DNA from: Prosopocoilus inquinatus
Taxonomy: Eukaryota; Arthropoda; Insecta; Coleoptera; Lucanidae
NCBI GenBank assembly: GCA_036172665.1
Contig: JAYKNF010000027.1
Span: forward strand, 434,001 to 498,000
Direction of reading: 5' to 3'
Length of the DNA: 64,000 bases
The translations under genes and the position numbers were made by a program. This document shows positions 1 through 11,831 of the stretch, in pieces; the first letter of the stretch is position 1; every line of letters starts with the position of its first letter. The notes below the pieces were generated by a model that saw only the letters and a program-made list of their open reading frames with translations, did no database searches and was not told where the DNA came from.

Positions 1-4
1 AACT

Positions 5-153
5 CTAATACGTGTTGTTTCGTTCAAAACTATTTCCAGCTTCTGCAGCGTCCGATAACTTTGTATCTCACATCAGAGTTACTGGAGTCCGTCCAAACGG
101 CAAATAACATGATAGATGAGTAAGGATCGATTAGATACATTACAGGAACAACG
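5..153 (+). repeat. First complete monomer, used as coordinate reference
   Basis: This is the first intact 149-bp unit; bases 1-4 are the end of a cut unit. It belongs to the variant type with TTCAAAAC at 20-27, CCGATAAC at 48-55 and GTCCAAACGG at 86-95. Its opening ACTCTAAT, instead of ACGCTAAT, recurs at 1942, 3879, 8405 and 8852 and marks copies of the same block. Confidence 0.97.
126..131. other. ATCGAT palindrome, once per monomer (example site)
   Basis: ATCGAT occupies monomer positions 122-127 and overlaps GATC at 121-124. It lies in the best-conserved part of the unit and recurs every 149 bp in most monomers. The common linked variant GATCGTTTAG loses ATCGAT but keeps GATC. A digest at ATCGAT should give a 149-bp ladder. 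Confidence 0.9.
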
Positions 154-677
154 CTAATACGTGTTGTTTCGTTCAAAACTATTTCCAGCTTCTGCTGCTT
201 CCAAAAACTTTGTCTCTCACATCAGACTTACTGGAGTCCATCCAAACGTCAAATAACATGTTAGATAAGTAAGGATCGTTTAGATACATCACAGGAACAA
301 CACTAATGCGTTTTGTTTCGTTTAAAACTATTTCCAGCTTCTGCTGCGTCCGAAAATTTCGTATCTCACATCAGAGATACTAGAGTCCATCCAAACGTCA
401 AATAACATGATAGATGAGTAAGGATCGATTAGATACATCACAGGAACAACGCTAATGCGTGTTGTTTCGTTTAAAACTATTTCCAGCTTCAGTTGCGTCC
501 GAGAACTTCGTATCTCACATCAAAGTTACTGGAGTCCATCGAAACGCCAAATAACATGATAGATGAGTAAGGATCGATTAGATACATCACAGGAACAACG
601 CTAATGCGTGTTGTTTCGTTTAAAACTATTTCCAGCTTCTGCTGCGTCCGAAAACGTCGTATCTCACATCAGAGCTA

Positions 678-692
678 CTGGAGTCCATCGAA
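678..692 (-). other. CENP-B-box-like 15-mer (weak, example site)
   Basis: Monomer positions 78-92 read CTGGAGTCCATCGAA. On the reverse strand this is TTCG, four bases, A, two bases, CCAG. The CENP-B box core is TTCG-N4-A-N2-CGGG, so seven of nine fixed bases match. About 0.4 such matches are expected by chance in 149 bp on both strands, so this is only a candidate. It is present where the unit carries CCATCGAAAC and lost in the CCATCCAAAC, CCATCGTAAC and CCGTGGAAAC types. Confidence 0.2.
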
Positions 693-1345
693 ACGCCAAA
701 TAACATGATAGATGAGTAAGGATCGATTAGATACAGCACAGGAACAACGCTAATACGTGTTGTTTCGTTTAAAACTATTTCCAGCTCCTGCTGCGTCCAA
801 AAACTTTGTATCTCACAGCAGACTTACTGGAGTCCATCCAAACGTCAAATAACATGTTAGATAAGTAAGGATCGATTAGATACATCACAGGAAAAACGCT
901 AATACGTGTTGTTTCATTTAAAACTATTTCCAGCTTCAGTTGCGTCCGAGAACTTCGTATCTCACATCAAAGTTACTGGAGTCCATCGAAACGCCAAATA
1001 ACATGATAGATGAGTAAGGATCGATTAGATACATCACAGGAACAACGCTAATGCGTGTTGTTTCGTTTAAAACTATTTCCAGCTTCTGCTGCGTCCGAAA
1101 ACGTCGTATCTCACATCAGAGCTACTGGAGTCCATCGAAACGCCAAATAACATGATAGATGAGTAAGGATCGATTAGATACATCACAGGAAAAACGCTAA
1201 TACGTGTTGTTTCATTTAAAACTATTTCCAGCTTCAGTTGCGTCCGAGAACTTCGTATCTCACATCAAAGTTACTGGAGTCCATCGAAACGCCAAATAAC
1301 ATGATAGATGAGTAAGGATCGATTAGATACATCACAGAAACAACG

Positions 1346-2239
1346 CTAATGCGTGTTGTTTCGTTTAAAACTATTTCCAGCTTCTGCTGCGTCCGAAAAC
1401 GTCGTATCTCACATCAGAGTTACTGGAGTGCATCGAAACGTCAAATAACATGATAGATAAGTAAGGATCGATTAGATACAGCACAGGAACAACGCTAATA
1501 CGTGTTGTTTCGTTTAAAACTATTTCCAGCTGCTGCTGCGTCCGAAAATTTCGTATCACACATTAGAGTTACTGGAGTCCATCGAAACGTCAAATAACAT
1601 AGTAGCTAAGTAAGGATCGATTAGATACATCACAGGAACAACGCTAATACGTGTTGTTTCGTTCAAAACTATTTCCAGCTTCTGCTGCGTCCAAAAACTT
1701 TGTATCTCACATCAGAGTTACTGGAGTCCATCCAAACTTCAAATAACATGATAGATGAGTAAGGATCGATTAGATACATCACAGGAACAACGCTAATACG
1801 TGTTGTTTCGTTTAAAACTATTTCTAGCTCCTGCTGCGTCCAAAAACTTTGTATCTCACATCAGACTTACTGGAGTCCATCCAAACGTCAAATAACATGT
1901 TAGATAAGTAAGGATCGTTTAGATACATCACAGGAACAACTCTAATACGTGTTGTTTCGTTCAAAACTATTTCCAGCTTCTGCTGCGTCCGATAACTTTG
2001 TATCTCACATCAGAGTTACTGGAGTCCGTCCAAACGGCAAATAACATGATAGATGAGTAAGGATCGATTAGATACATTACAGGAACAACGCTAATACGTG
2101 TTGTTTCGTTCAAAACTATTTCCAGCTTCTGCTGCTTCCAAAAACTTTGTCTCTCACATCAGAGTTACTGGAGTCCATCCAAACGTCAAATAACATGATA
2201 GATGAGTAAGGATCGATTAGATACATCACAGGAACAACG
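1346..2239 (+). repeat. Six-monomer block, copy 1 (894 bp)
   Basis: The six units, in order, carry GAGTGCATCG, TATCACACATTAG with AGTAGCTAAG, CCATCCAAACTTC, TTTCTAGCTCC, ACTCTAAT with CAAACGG, and GCTGCTTCC. The same order appears at 3283-4176 (offset 1,937) and 7809-8702 (offset a further 4,526, which is 23 monomers plus the 1,099-bp duplication). Confidence 0.85.
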
Positions 2240-2835
2240 CTAATACGTGTTGTTTCGTTTAAAACTATTTCCAGCTCCTGCTGCGTCCAAAAACTTCGTA
2301 TCTCACATCAGAGTTACTAGAGTCCATCGAAACGTCAAATAACATGATAGATGAGTAAGGATCGATTAGATACATCACAGGAACAACGCTAATGCGTGTT
2401 GTTTCATTTAAAACTATTTCCAGCTTCTGCTGCGTCCGAAAACGTCGTATCTCACATCAGAGCTACTGGAGTCCATCGAAACGCCAAATAACATGATAGA
2501 TGAGTAAGGATCGATTAGATACATCACAGGAAAAACGCTAATACGTGTTGTTTCATTTAAAACTATTTCCAGCTTCAGTTGCGTCCGAGAACTTCGTATC
2601 TCACATCAAAGTTACTGGAGTCCATCGAAACGCCAAATAACATGATAGATGAGTAAGGATCGATTCGATACATCACAGGAACAACGCTAATGCGTGTTGT
2701 TTCGTTTAAAACTATTTCCAGCTTCTGCTGCGTCCGAAAACGTCGTATCTCACATCAGAGGTACTGGAGTCCATCGAAACGCCAAATAACATGATAGATG
2801 AGTAAGGATCGATTAGATACAGCACAGGAACAACG
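2240..2835 (+). repeat. Four-monomer block, copy 1
   Basis: Four units in order: CTCCTGCTG with CCAAAAACTTCG and TTACTAGAG; TTCATTTAAAAC with CGAAAACGTCG and GAGCTACTGG; GGAAAAACGCTAATACG with TTCAGTTGCG; and CGAAAACGTCG again. The same order recurs at 7213-7808 and 17791-18386. Confidence 0.8.
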
Positions 2836-3282
2836 CTAATACGTGTTGTTTCGTTTAAAACTATTTCCAGCTCCTGCTGCGTCCAAAAACTTTGTATCTC
2901 ACAGCAGACTTACTGGAGTCCATCCAAACGTCAAATAACATGTTAGATAAGTAAAGATCGTTTAGATACATCACAGGAGCAACGCTAATGCGTGTTGTTT
3001 CGTTTAAAACTATTTCCAGCTTCTGCTGGGTCCGAAAATTTCGTATCTCACATCAGAGATACTGGAGTCCATCCAAACGTCAAATAACATGATAGATGAG
3101 TAAGGATCGATTAGATACATCACAGGAACAACGCTAATACGTGTTGTTTCATTTAAAACTATTTCCAGCTTTAGCTGCGTCTGAGAACTTCGTATCTCAC
3201 ATCAAAGTTACTGGAGTCCATCGAAACGCCAAATAACATGATAGATGAGTAAGGATCGATTAGATACATCACAGGAACAACG

Positions 3283-4176
3283 CTAATACGTGTTGTTTCG
3301 TTTAAAACTATTTCCAGCTTCTGCTGCGTCCGAAAACGTCGTATCTCACATCAGAGTTACTGGAGTGCATCGAAACGTCAAATAACATGATAGATAAGTA
3401 AGGATCGATTAGATACAGCACAGGAACAACGCTAATACGTGTTGTTTCGTTTAAAACTATTTCCAGCTGCTGGTGCGTCCGAAAATTTCGTATCACACAT
3501 TAGAATTACTGGAGTCCATCGAAACGTCAAATAACATAGTAGCTAAGTAAGGATCGATTAGATACATCACAGGAACAACGCTAATACGTGTTGTTTCGTT
3601 CAAAACTATTTCCAGCTTCTGCTGCGTCCAAAAACTTCGTATCTCACATCAGAGTTACTGGAGTCCATCCAAACTTCAAATAACATGATAGATGAGTAAG
3701 GATCGATTAGATACATCACAGGAACAACGCTAATACGTGTTGTTTCGTTTAAAACTATTTCTAGCTCCTGCTGCGTCCAAAAACTTTGTATCTCACATCA
3801 GACTTACTGGAGTCCATCCAAACGTCAAATAACATGTTAGATAAGTAAGGATCGTTTAGATACATCACAGGAACAACTCTAATACGTGTTGTTTCGTTCA
3901 AAACTATTTCCAGCTTCTGCTGCGTCCGATAACTTTGTATCTCACATCAGAGTTACTGGAGTCCGTCCAAACGGCAAATAACATGATAGATGAGTAAGGA
4001 TCGATTAGATACATTACAGGAACAACGCTAATACGTGTTGTTTCGTTCAAAACTATTTCCAGCTTCTGCTGCTTCCAAAAACTTTGTCTCTCACATCAGA
4101 GTTACTGGAGTCCATCCAAACGTCAAATAACATGATAGATGAGTAAGGATCGATTAGATACATCACAGGAACAACG
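3283..4176 (+). repeat. Six-monomer block, copy 2
   Basis: Same monomer order as 1346-2239, with scattered single-base differences (for example CTGGTGCG for CTGCTGCG near 3472, TTAGAATTAC for TTAGAGTTAC near 3500). Confidence 0.85.
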
Positions 4177-4205
4177 CTAATACGTGTTGTTTCGTTTAAA
4201 ACTAT

Positions 4206-5304
4206 TTCTAGCTCCTGCTGCGTCCGAAAATTTCGTATCTCACATCAGAGATACTAGAGTCCATCCAAACGTCAAATAACATGATAGATGAGTAAGGATC
4301 GAATAGATACATCACAGGAACAACGCTAATGCGTGTTGTTTCGTTTAAAACTATTTCCAGCTTCTGCTGCGTCCTAAAATTTCGTATCTCACATCAGAGA
4401 TACTGGAGTCCATCCAAACGTCAAATAACATGATAGATGAGTAAGGATCGATTAGATACATCACAGGAACAACGCTAATACGTGTTGTTTCGTTTAAAAC
4501 TATTTCCAGCTCCTGCTGCGTCCGAAAACTTCGTATCTCACATCAGAGTTACTAGAGTCCATCGAAACGTCAAATAACATGATAGATGAGTAAGGATCGA
4601 TTAGATACATCACAGGAACAACGCTAATGCGTGTTGTTTCGTTTAAAACTATTTCCAGCTTCTGCTGCGTCCGAAAATTTCGTATCTCACATCAGAGATA
4701 CTGGAGTCCATCCAAACGTCAAATAACATGATAGATGAGTAAGGATCGATTAGATACATCACAGGAACAACGCTAATACGTGTTGTTTCGTTTAAAACTA
4801 TTTCCAGCTCCTGCTGCGTCCGAAAACGTCGTATATCACATCAGACTTACTGGAGTCCATCCAAACGTCAAATAACATGTTAGATAAGTAAGGATCGTTT
4901 AGATACATCACAGGAACAACACTAATGCGTGTTGTTTCGTTTAAAACTATTTCCAGCTTCTGCTGCGTCCGAAAATTTCGTATCTCACATCAGAGATACT
5001 AGAGTCCATCCAAACGTCAAATAACATGATAGATGAGTAAGGATCGATTAGATACATCACAGGAACAACGCTAATGCGTGTTGTTTCGTTTAAAACTATT
5101 TCCAGCTTCTGCTGCGTCCGAAAATTTCGTATCTCACATCAGAGATACTGGAGTCCATCCAAACGTCAAATAACATGATAGATGAGTAAGGATCGATTAG
5201 ATACAGCAAAGGAACAACGCTAATACGTGTTGTTTCGTTTAAAACTATTTCCAGTTCCTGCTGCGTCCAAAAACTTTGTATCTCACATCAGACTTACTGG
5301 AGTC
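4206..5304 (+). repeat. 1,099-bp tandem duplication, copy 1
   Basis: Starts inside a monomer (position 30, TTCTAGCTCC) and ends inside another (position 85, ACTGGAGTC). The length is seven monomers plus 56 bp, so the junction is out of register. One difference from copy 2 was noticed: T at 4375 against G at 5474. Confidence 0.95.
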
Positions 5305-5424
5305 TTCTAGCTCCTGCTGCGTCCGAAAATTTCGTATCTCACATCAGAGATACTAGAGTCCATCCAAACGTCAAATAACATGATAGATGAGTAAGGATCG
5401 AATAGATACATCACAGGAACAACG
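5220..5424 (+). repeat. Composite 205-bp monomer at the duplication junction
   Basis: Bases 1-85 of one monomer are joined to bases 30-149 of another at 5304/5305 (GAGTC then TTCTAGC). It is the only over-length unit in the window and shifts the array phase by 56 bp. I see no clear microhomology at the join. Confidence 0.95.
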
Positions 5425-6403
5425 CTAATGCGTGTTGTTTCGTTTAAAACTATTTCCAGCTTCTGCTGCGTCCGAAAATTTCGTATCTCACATCAGAGAT
5501 ACTGGAGTCCATCCAAACGTCAAATAACATGATAGATGAGTAAGGATCGATTAGATACATCACAGGAACAACGCTAATACGTGTTGTTTCGTTTAAAACT
5601 ATTTCCAGCTCCTGCTGCGTCCGAAAACTTCGTATCTCACATCAGAGTTACTAGAGTCCATCGAAACGTCAAATAACATGATAGATGAGTAAGGATCGAT
5701 TAGATACATCACAGGAACAACGCTAATGCGTGTTGTTTCGTTTAAAACTATTTCCAGCTTCTGCTGCGTCCGAAAATTTCGTATCTCACATCAGAGATAC
5801 TGGAGTCCATCCAAACGTCAAATAACATGATAGATGAGTAAGGATCGATTAGATACATCACAGGAACAACGCTAATACGTGTTGTTTCGTTTAAAACTAT
5901 TTCCAGCTCCTGCTGCGTCCGAAAACGTCGTATATCACATCAGACTTACTGGAGTCCATCCAAACGTCAAATAACATGTTAGATAAGTAAGGATCGTTTA
6001 GATACATCACAGGAACAACACTAATGCGTGTTGTTTCGTTTAAAACTATTTCCAGCTTCTGCTGCGTCCGAAAATTTCGTATCTCACATCAGAGATACTA
6101 GAGTCCATCCAAACGTCAAATAACATGATAGATGAGTAAGGATCGATTAGATACATCACAGGAACAACGCTAATGCGTGTTGTTTCGTTTAAAACTATTT
6201 CCAGCTTCTGCTGCGTCCGAAAATTTCGTATCTCACATCAGAGATACTGGAGTCCATCCAAACGTCAAATAACATGATAGATGAGTAAGGATCGATTAGA
6301 TACAGCAAAGGAACAACGCTAATACGTGTTGTTTCGTTTAAAACTATTTCCAGTTCCTGCTGCGTCCAAAAACTTTGTATCTCACATCAGACTTACTGGA
6401 GTC
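5305..6403 (+). repeat. 1,099-bp tandem duplication, copy 2
   Basis: Near-perfect repeat of 4206-5304. The sequence then continues normally (GAGTCCTTCCAAACG) from 6404. The absence of other visible changes implies a recent event. Confidence 0.95.
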
Positions 6404-7212
6404 CTTCCAAACGTCAAATAACATGTTAGATAAGTAAGGATCGTTTAGATACATCACAGGAACAACGCTAATACGTGTTGTTTCGTTCAAAACTATTTCC
6501 AGCTTCTGCTGCGTCCGAGAACTTTGTATCTCACATCAGAGTTACTGGAGTCCATTCAAACGTCAAATAACATGATAGATGAGTAAGGATCGATTAGATA
6601 CATCACAGGAACAACGCTAATGCGTGTTGTTTCGTTTAAAACTATTTCCAGCTTCTGCTGCGTCCGAAAACGTCGTATATCACATCAGACTTACTGGAGT
6701 CCATCCAAACGTCAAATAACATGATAGATGAGTAAGGATCGATTAGATACATCACAGGAACAACGCTAATACGTGTTGTTTCGTTTAAAACTATTTCCAG
6801 CTCCTGCTGCGTCCAAAAACTTCGTATCTCACATCAGAGTTACTAGAGTCCATCGAAACGTCAAATAACATGATAGATGAGTAAGGTTCGATTAGATACA
6901 TCACAGGAACAACGCTAATGCGTGTTGTTTCGTTTAAAACTATTTCCAGCTTCTGCTGCGTCCGAAAATTTCGTATCTCACATCAGAGATACTGGAGTCC
7001 ATCCAAACGTCAAATAACATGATAGATGAGTAAGGATCGATTAGATACATCACAGGAACAACGCTAATGCGTGTTGTTTCGTTTAAAACTATTTCCAGCT
7101 TCTGCTGCGTCCGAAAACGTCGTATCTCACATCAGAGCTACTGGAGTCCATCGAAACGCCAAATAACATGATAGATGAGTAAGGATCGATTAGATACAGC
7201 ACAGGAACAACG

Positions 7213-7808
7213 CTAATACGTGTTGTTTCGTTTAAAACTATTTCCAGCTCCTGCTGCGTCCAAAAACTTCGTATCTCACATCAGAGTTACTAGAGTCCAT
7301 CGAAACGTCAAATAACATGATAGATGAGTAAGGATCGATTAGATACATCACAGGAACAACGCTAATGCGTGTTGTTTCATTTAAAACTATTTCCAGCTTC
7401 TGCTGCGTCCGAAAACGTCGTATCTCACATCAGAGCTACTGGAGTCCATCGAAACGCCAAATAACATGATAGATGAGTAAGGATCGATTAGATACATCAC
7501 AGGAAAAACGCTAATACGTGTTGTTTCATTTAAAACTATTTCCAGCTTCAGTTGCGTCCGAGAACTTCGTATCTCACATCAAAGTTACTGGAGTCCATCG
7601 AAACGCCAAATAACATGATAGATGAGTAAGGATCGATTAGATACATCACAGGAACAACGCTAATGCGTGTTGTTTCGTTTAAAACTATTTCCAGCTTCTG
7701 CTGCGTCCGAAAACGTCGTATCTCACATCAGAGCTACTGGAGTCCATCGAAACGCCAAATAACATGATAGATGAGTAAGGATCGATTAGATACATCACAG
7801 GAACAACG
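7213..7808 (+). repeat. Four-monomer block, copy 2
   Basis: Matches 2240-2835 at an offset of 4,973 bp (33 monomers plus 56 bp). The odd 56 bp is explained by the 1,099-bp duplication lying between the two copies. Confidence 0.8.
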
Positions 7809-8702
7809 CTAATACGTGTTGTTTCGTTTAAAACTATTTCCAGCTTCTGCTGCGTCCGAAAACGTCGTATCTCACATCAGAGTTACTGGAGTGCATCGAA
7901 ACGTCAAATAACATGATAGATAAGTAAGGATCGATTAGATACAGCACAGGAACAACGCTAATACGTGTTGTTTCGTTTAAAACTATTTCCAGCTGCTGCT
8001 GCGTCCGAAAATTTCGTATCACACATTAGAGTTACTGGAGTCCATCGAAACGTCAAATAACATAGTAGCTAAGTAAGGATCGATTAGATACATCACAGGA
8101 ACAACGCTAATACGTGTTGTTTCGTTCAAAACTATTTCCAGCTTCTGCTGCGTCCGAAAACGTCGTATCTCACATCAGAGCTACTGGAGTCCATCGAAAC
8201 GCCAAATAACATGATAGATGAGTAAGGATCGATTAGATACATCACAGGAACAACGCTAATACGTGTTGTTTCGTTTAAAACTATTTCTAGCTCCTGCTGC
8301 GTCCAAAAACTTTGTATCTCACATCAGACTTACTGGAGTCCATCCAAACGTCAAATAACATGTTAGATAAGTAAGGATCGTTTAGATACATCACAGGAAC
8401 AACTCTAATACGTGTTGTTTCGTTCAAAACTATTTCCAGCTTCTGCAGCGTCCGAAAACGTCGTATCTCACATCAGAGTTACTGGAGTCCGTCCAAACGG
8501 CAAATAACATGATAGATGAGTAAGGATCGATTAGATACATTACAGGAACAACGCTAATACGTGTTGTTTCGTTCAAAACTATTTCCAGCTTCTGCTGCTT
8601 CCAAAAACTTTGTCTCTCACATCAGAGTTACTGGAGTCCATCCAAACGTCAAATAACATGATAGATGAGTAAGGATCGATTAGATACATCACAGGAACAA
8701 CG
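7809..8702 (+). repeat. Six-monomer block, copy 3
   Basis: Same order as copies 1 and 2. The third unit (8107) has been replaced by a CGAAAACGTCG-type monomer. The last three-unit step is then repeated, since the ACTCTAAT monomer at 8405 recurs at 8852 (447 bp). Confidence 0.8.
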
Positions 8703-9149
8703 CTAATACGTGTTGTTTCGTTTAAAACTATTTCTAGCTCCTGCTGCGTCCAAAAACTTTGTATCTCACATCAGACTTACTGGAGTCCATCCAAACGTCA
8801 AATAACATGTTAGATAAGTAAGGATCGTTTAGATACATCACAGGAACAACTCTAATACGTGTTGTTTCGTTCAAAACTATTTCCAGCTTCTGCTGCGTCC
8901 GATAACTTTGTATCTCACATCAGAGTTACTGGACTCCGTCCAAACGGCAAATAACATGATAGATGAGTAAGGATCGATTAGATACATTACAGGAACAACG
9001 CTAATATGTGTTGTTTCGTTTAAAACTATTTCCAGCTGCAGTTGCGTCCGAAAACGTCGTATCTCACATCAGAGTTACTGGAGTCCATCGAAACGCCAAA
9101 TAACATGATAGATGAGTAAGGATCGATTAGATACATCACAGGAACAACG

Positions 9150-9745
9150 CTAATGCGTGTTGTTTCGTTTAAAACTATTTTAAGCTTCTGCTGCGTCCGA
9201 GAACTTCGTATCTCACGTCAGGGTTACTGGAGCCCATCCAAACGTCAAATAACATGATAGATAAGTAAGGATCGATTAGATACATCACAGGAACAACGCT
9301 AATGCGTGTTGTTTCGTTTAAAACTATTTCCAGCTTCTGCTGCGTCCGAAAATTTCGTTTCTCACATTAGAGTTACTGGAGTCCATCGAAACGTCAAATA
9401 ACATGATAGATGAGTAAGGATCGATTAGATACATCACAGGAACAACGCTAATGTGTGTTGTTTCGTTTAAAACTATTTCCAGCTTCAGCTGCGTCCGAGA
9501 ACTTCGTATCTCACTTCAGAGTTACTGGAGCCCATCCAAACGTCAAATAACATGATAGATGAGTAAGGATCGATTAGATACATCACAGGAACAATGCTAA
9601 TACGTGTTGTTTAGTTTAAAACTATTTCCAGCTTCTGCTGCGTCCGAAAACGTCGTATCTCACATCAAAATTACTGGAGTCCATCGAAACGTCAAATAAC
9701 ATAGTAGCTAAGTAAGGATCGATTAGATACATCACAGGAACAAGA
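9150..9745 (+). repeat. Four-monomer block, copy 1 (offset 1,341 bp)
   Basis: Units in order carry CACGTCAGGGTTAC, CGTTTCTCACATTAG, CACTTCAGAG with GAGCCCATCC, and GTTTAGTTTAAAAC with CATCAAAATTAC. The same series recurs at 10491-11086, nine monomers on. Confidence 0.8.
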
Positions 9746-10490
9746 TGAATACGTGTTGTTTCGTTCAAAACTATTTCCAGCTTCTGCTGCGTCCGAGAAC
9801 TTTGTATCTCACATCAGAGTTACTGAAGTCCATTCAAACGTCAAATAACATGATAGATGAGTAAGGATCGATTAGATACATCACAGGAACAACGCTAATA
9901 CGTGTTGTTTCGTTTAAAACTATTTCCAGCTCCTGCTGCGTCCCAAAACTTTGTATCTCACAGCAGACTTACTGGAGTCCATCCAAACGTCAAATAACAT
10001 GTTAGATAAGTAAGGATCGTTTAGATACATCACAGGAACAACGCTTATGCGTGTTGTTTCGTTTAAAACTATTTCCAGCTTCTGCTGCGTCCGAAAATTT
10101 CGTATCTCACATCAGAGATACTGGAGTCCATCCAAACGTCAAATAACATGATAGATGAGTAAGGATCGATTGGATACATCACAGGAACAACGCTAATACG
10201 TGTTGTTTCGTTTAAAACTATTTCCAGCTCCTGCTGCGTCCAAAAATTTCGTATCTCACATCAGAGTTACTGGAGTCCATCCAAACGTCAAATGACATGA
10301 TAGATGAGTAAGGATCGATTAGATACATCACAGGAACAACGCTAATGCGTGTTGTTTCATTTAAAACTATTTCCAGCTTCTGCTCCGTCCGATAATTTCG
10401 TATCTCACATCAGAGTTACTGGAGTCCATCCAAACGTCAAATAACATGATAGATGAGTAAGGATCGATTAGATACATCACAGGAACAACG

Positions 10491-11086
10491 CTAATGCGTG
10501 TTGTTTCGTTTAAAACTATTTCCAGCTTCTGCTGCGTCCGAGAACTTCGTATCTCACGTCAGGGTTACTGGAGTCCATCCAAACGTCAAATAACATGATA
10601 GATAAGTAAGGATCGATTAGATACATCACAGGAACAACGCTAATGCGTGTTGTTTCGTTTAAAACTATTTCCAGCTTCTGCTGCGTCCGAAAATTTCGTT
10701 TCTCACATTAGAGTTACTGGAGTCCATCGAAACGTCAAATAACATGATAGATGAGTAAGGATCGATTAGATACATCACAGGAAGAACGCTAATGCGTGTT
10801 GTTTCGTTTAAAACTATTTCCAGCTTCAGCTGCGTCCGAGAACTTCGTATCTCAATTCAGAGTTACTGGAGCCCATCCAAACGTCAAATAACATGATAGA
10901 TGAGTAAGGATCGATTAGATACATCACAGGAACAACGCTAATACGTGTTGTTTAGTTTAAAACTATTTCCAGCTTCTGCTGCGTCCGAAAACGTCGTATC
11001 TCACATCAAAATTACTGGAGTCCATCGAAACGTCAAATAACATAGTAGCTAAGTAAGGATCGATTAGATACATCACAGGAACAACG
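10491..11086 (+). repeat. Four-monomer block, copy 2 (offset 1,341 bp)
   Basis: Repeats the monomer order of 9150-9745 with a few differences, for example TCAATTCAGAG at 10852 against TCACTTCAGAG. The stretches around it (9001-11384) are ordinary satellite. Confidence 0.8.
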
Positions 11087-11384
11087 CTAATACGTGTTGC
11101 TTCGTTTAAAACTATTTCCAGCTCCTGCTGCGCCCAAAAACTTTGTATCTCACATCAGAGTTACTGGAGTCCATCCAAACGTCAAATAACATGTTAGATA
11201 AGTAAGGATCGTTTAGATACATCACAGGAACAACGCTAATGCGTGTTGTTTCGTTCAAAACTATTTCCAGCTTCTGCTGCGTCCGAGAACTTTGTAACTC
11301 ACATCAGAGTTACTGGAGTCCATCCAAACGTCAAATAACATGATAGATGAGTAAGGATCGATTAGATACATCACAGGAACAACG

Positions 11385-11831
11385 CAAATACGTGTTGTTT
11401 CGTTTAAAACTATTTCCAGCTGCTGCTGCGTCAGAAAATTTCGTATCTCACATTAGAGTTACTGGAGTCCATCGAAACGTCAAATAACATAGTAGCTAAG
11501 TAAGGATCGATTAGATACATCACAGGAACAACGCTAATACGTGTTGTTTCGTTCAAAACTATTTCCAGCTTCTGCTGCGTCCAAAAACTTTGTATCTCAC
11601 ATCAGAGTTACTGGAGTCCATCCAAACGTAAAATAACATGATAGATGAGTAAGGATCGATTAGATACATCACAGGAACATCGCTAATGCGTGTTGTTTCG
11701 TTTAAAACTATTTCCAGCTTCTGCTGCGTCCGAAAACATCGTATCTCACATCAAAGTTACTGGAGTCCATCGAAACGCCAAATAACATGATAGATGAGTA
11801 AGGATCGATTAGATACGTCACAGGAACAACG
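11385..11831 (+). repeat. Three-monomer cassette, copy 1 of 5
   Basis: Order: CTGCTGCTGCG monomer with AGTAGCTAAG; TTCAAAAC monomer with CCAAAAACTTTG and GTAAAATAAC; then a monomer introduced by GGAACATCGCTAATGCG and carrying CGAAAACATCG. Here the third unit has CATCAAAGTTAC instead of the TTACTTGAG seen in the other copies. Other copies: 15109-15555, 35503-35949, 39376-39822, 43684-44130. Confidence 0.75.

Larger units (their letters stand above)
1..4205 (+). repeat. Left zone: regular 149-bp units in 13-monomer periodicity
   Basis: All units here are exactly 149 bp. Markers recur at 1,937 bp (13 x 149), for example the ACTCTAAT monomer at 5, 1942 and 3879 and the GCTGCTTCC monomer at 154, 2091 and 4028. 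Copies of the 13-unit block are not identical throughout: monomers between 303 and 1345 do not match 2240-3282 in order. It is an eroded or partly rearranged higher-order repeat. No gene or other element is seen. Confidence 0.85.
6404..9000 (+). repeat. Satellite continuing, regular 149-bp units
   Basis: All units are 149 bp. The stretch contains the blocks at 7213-7808 and 7809-8702 and a three-unit repeat around 8405-8999. Nothing other than satellite is seen. Confidence 0.9.

Noticed and set aside
13..27. CENP-B-box-like match at TTCG of monomer positions 15-18
   Set aside because: TTCG-N4-A-N2-C fits only six of nine fixed bases and the CGGG end is CTAT. It is weaker than the site at 78-92.
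1371..1559. 62-residue reverse-strand open frame, recurring at 3308, 7834, 24517, 27519 and 52028, with 69-87-residue forms at 41785, 48615, 52326, 52625 and 56498
   Set aside because: It covers about 1.3 to 1.8 satellite monomers. Because 149 is not a multiple of three, the frame changes with each unit and stops soon appear. Substitutions do not favour third codon positions, and most of the 434 units lack the frame. It is a by-product of the repeat.
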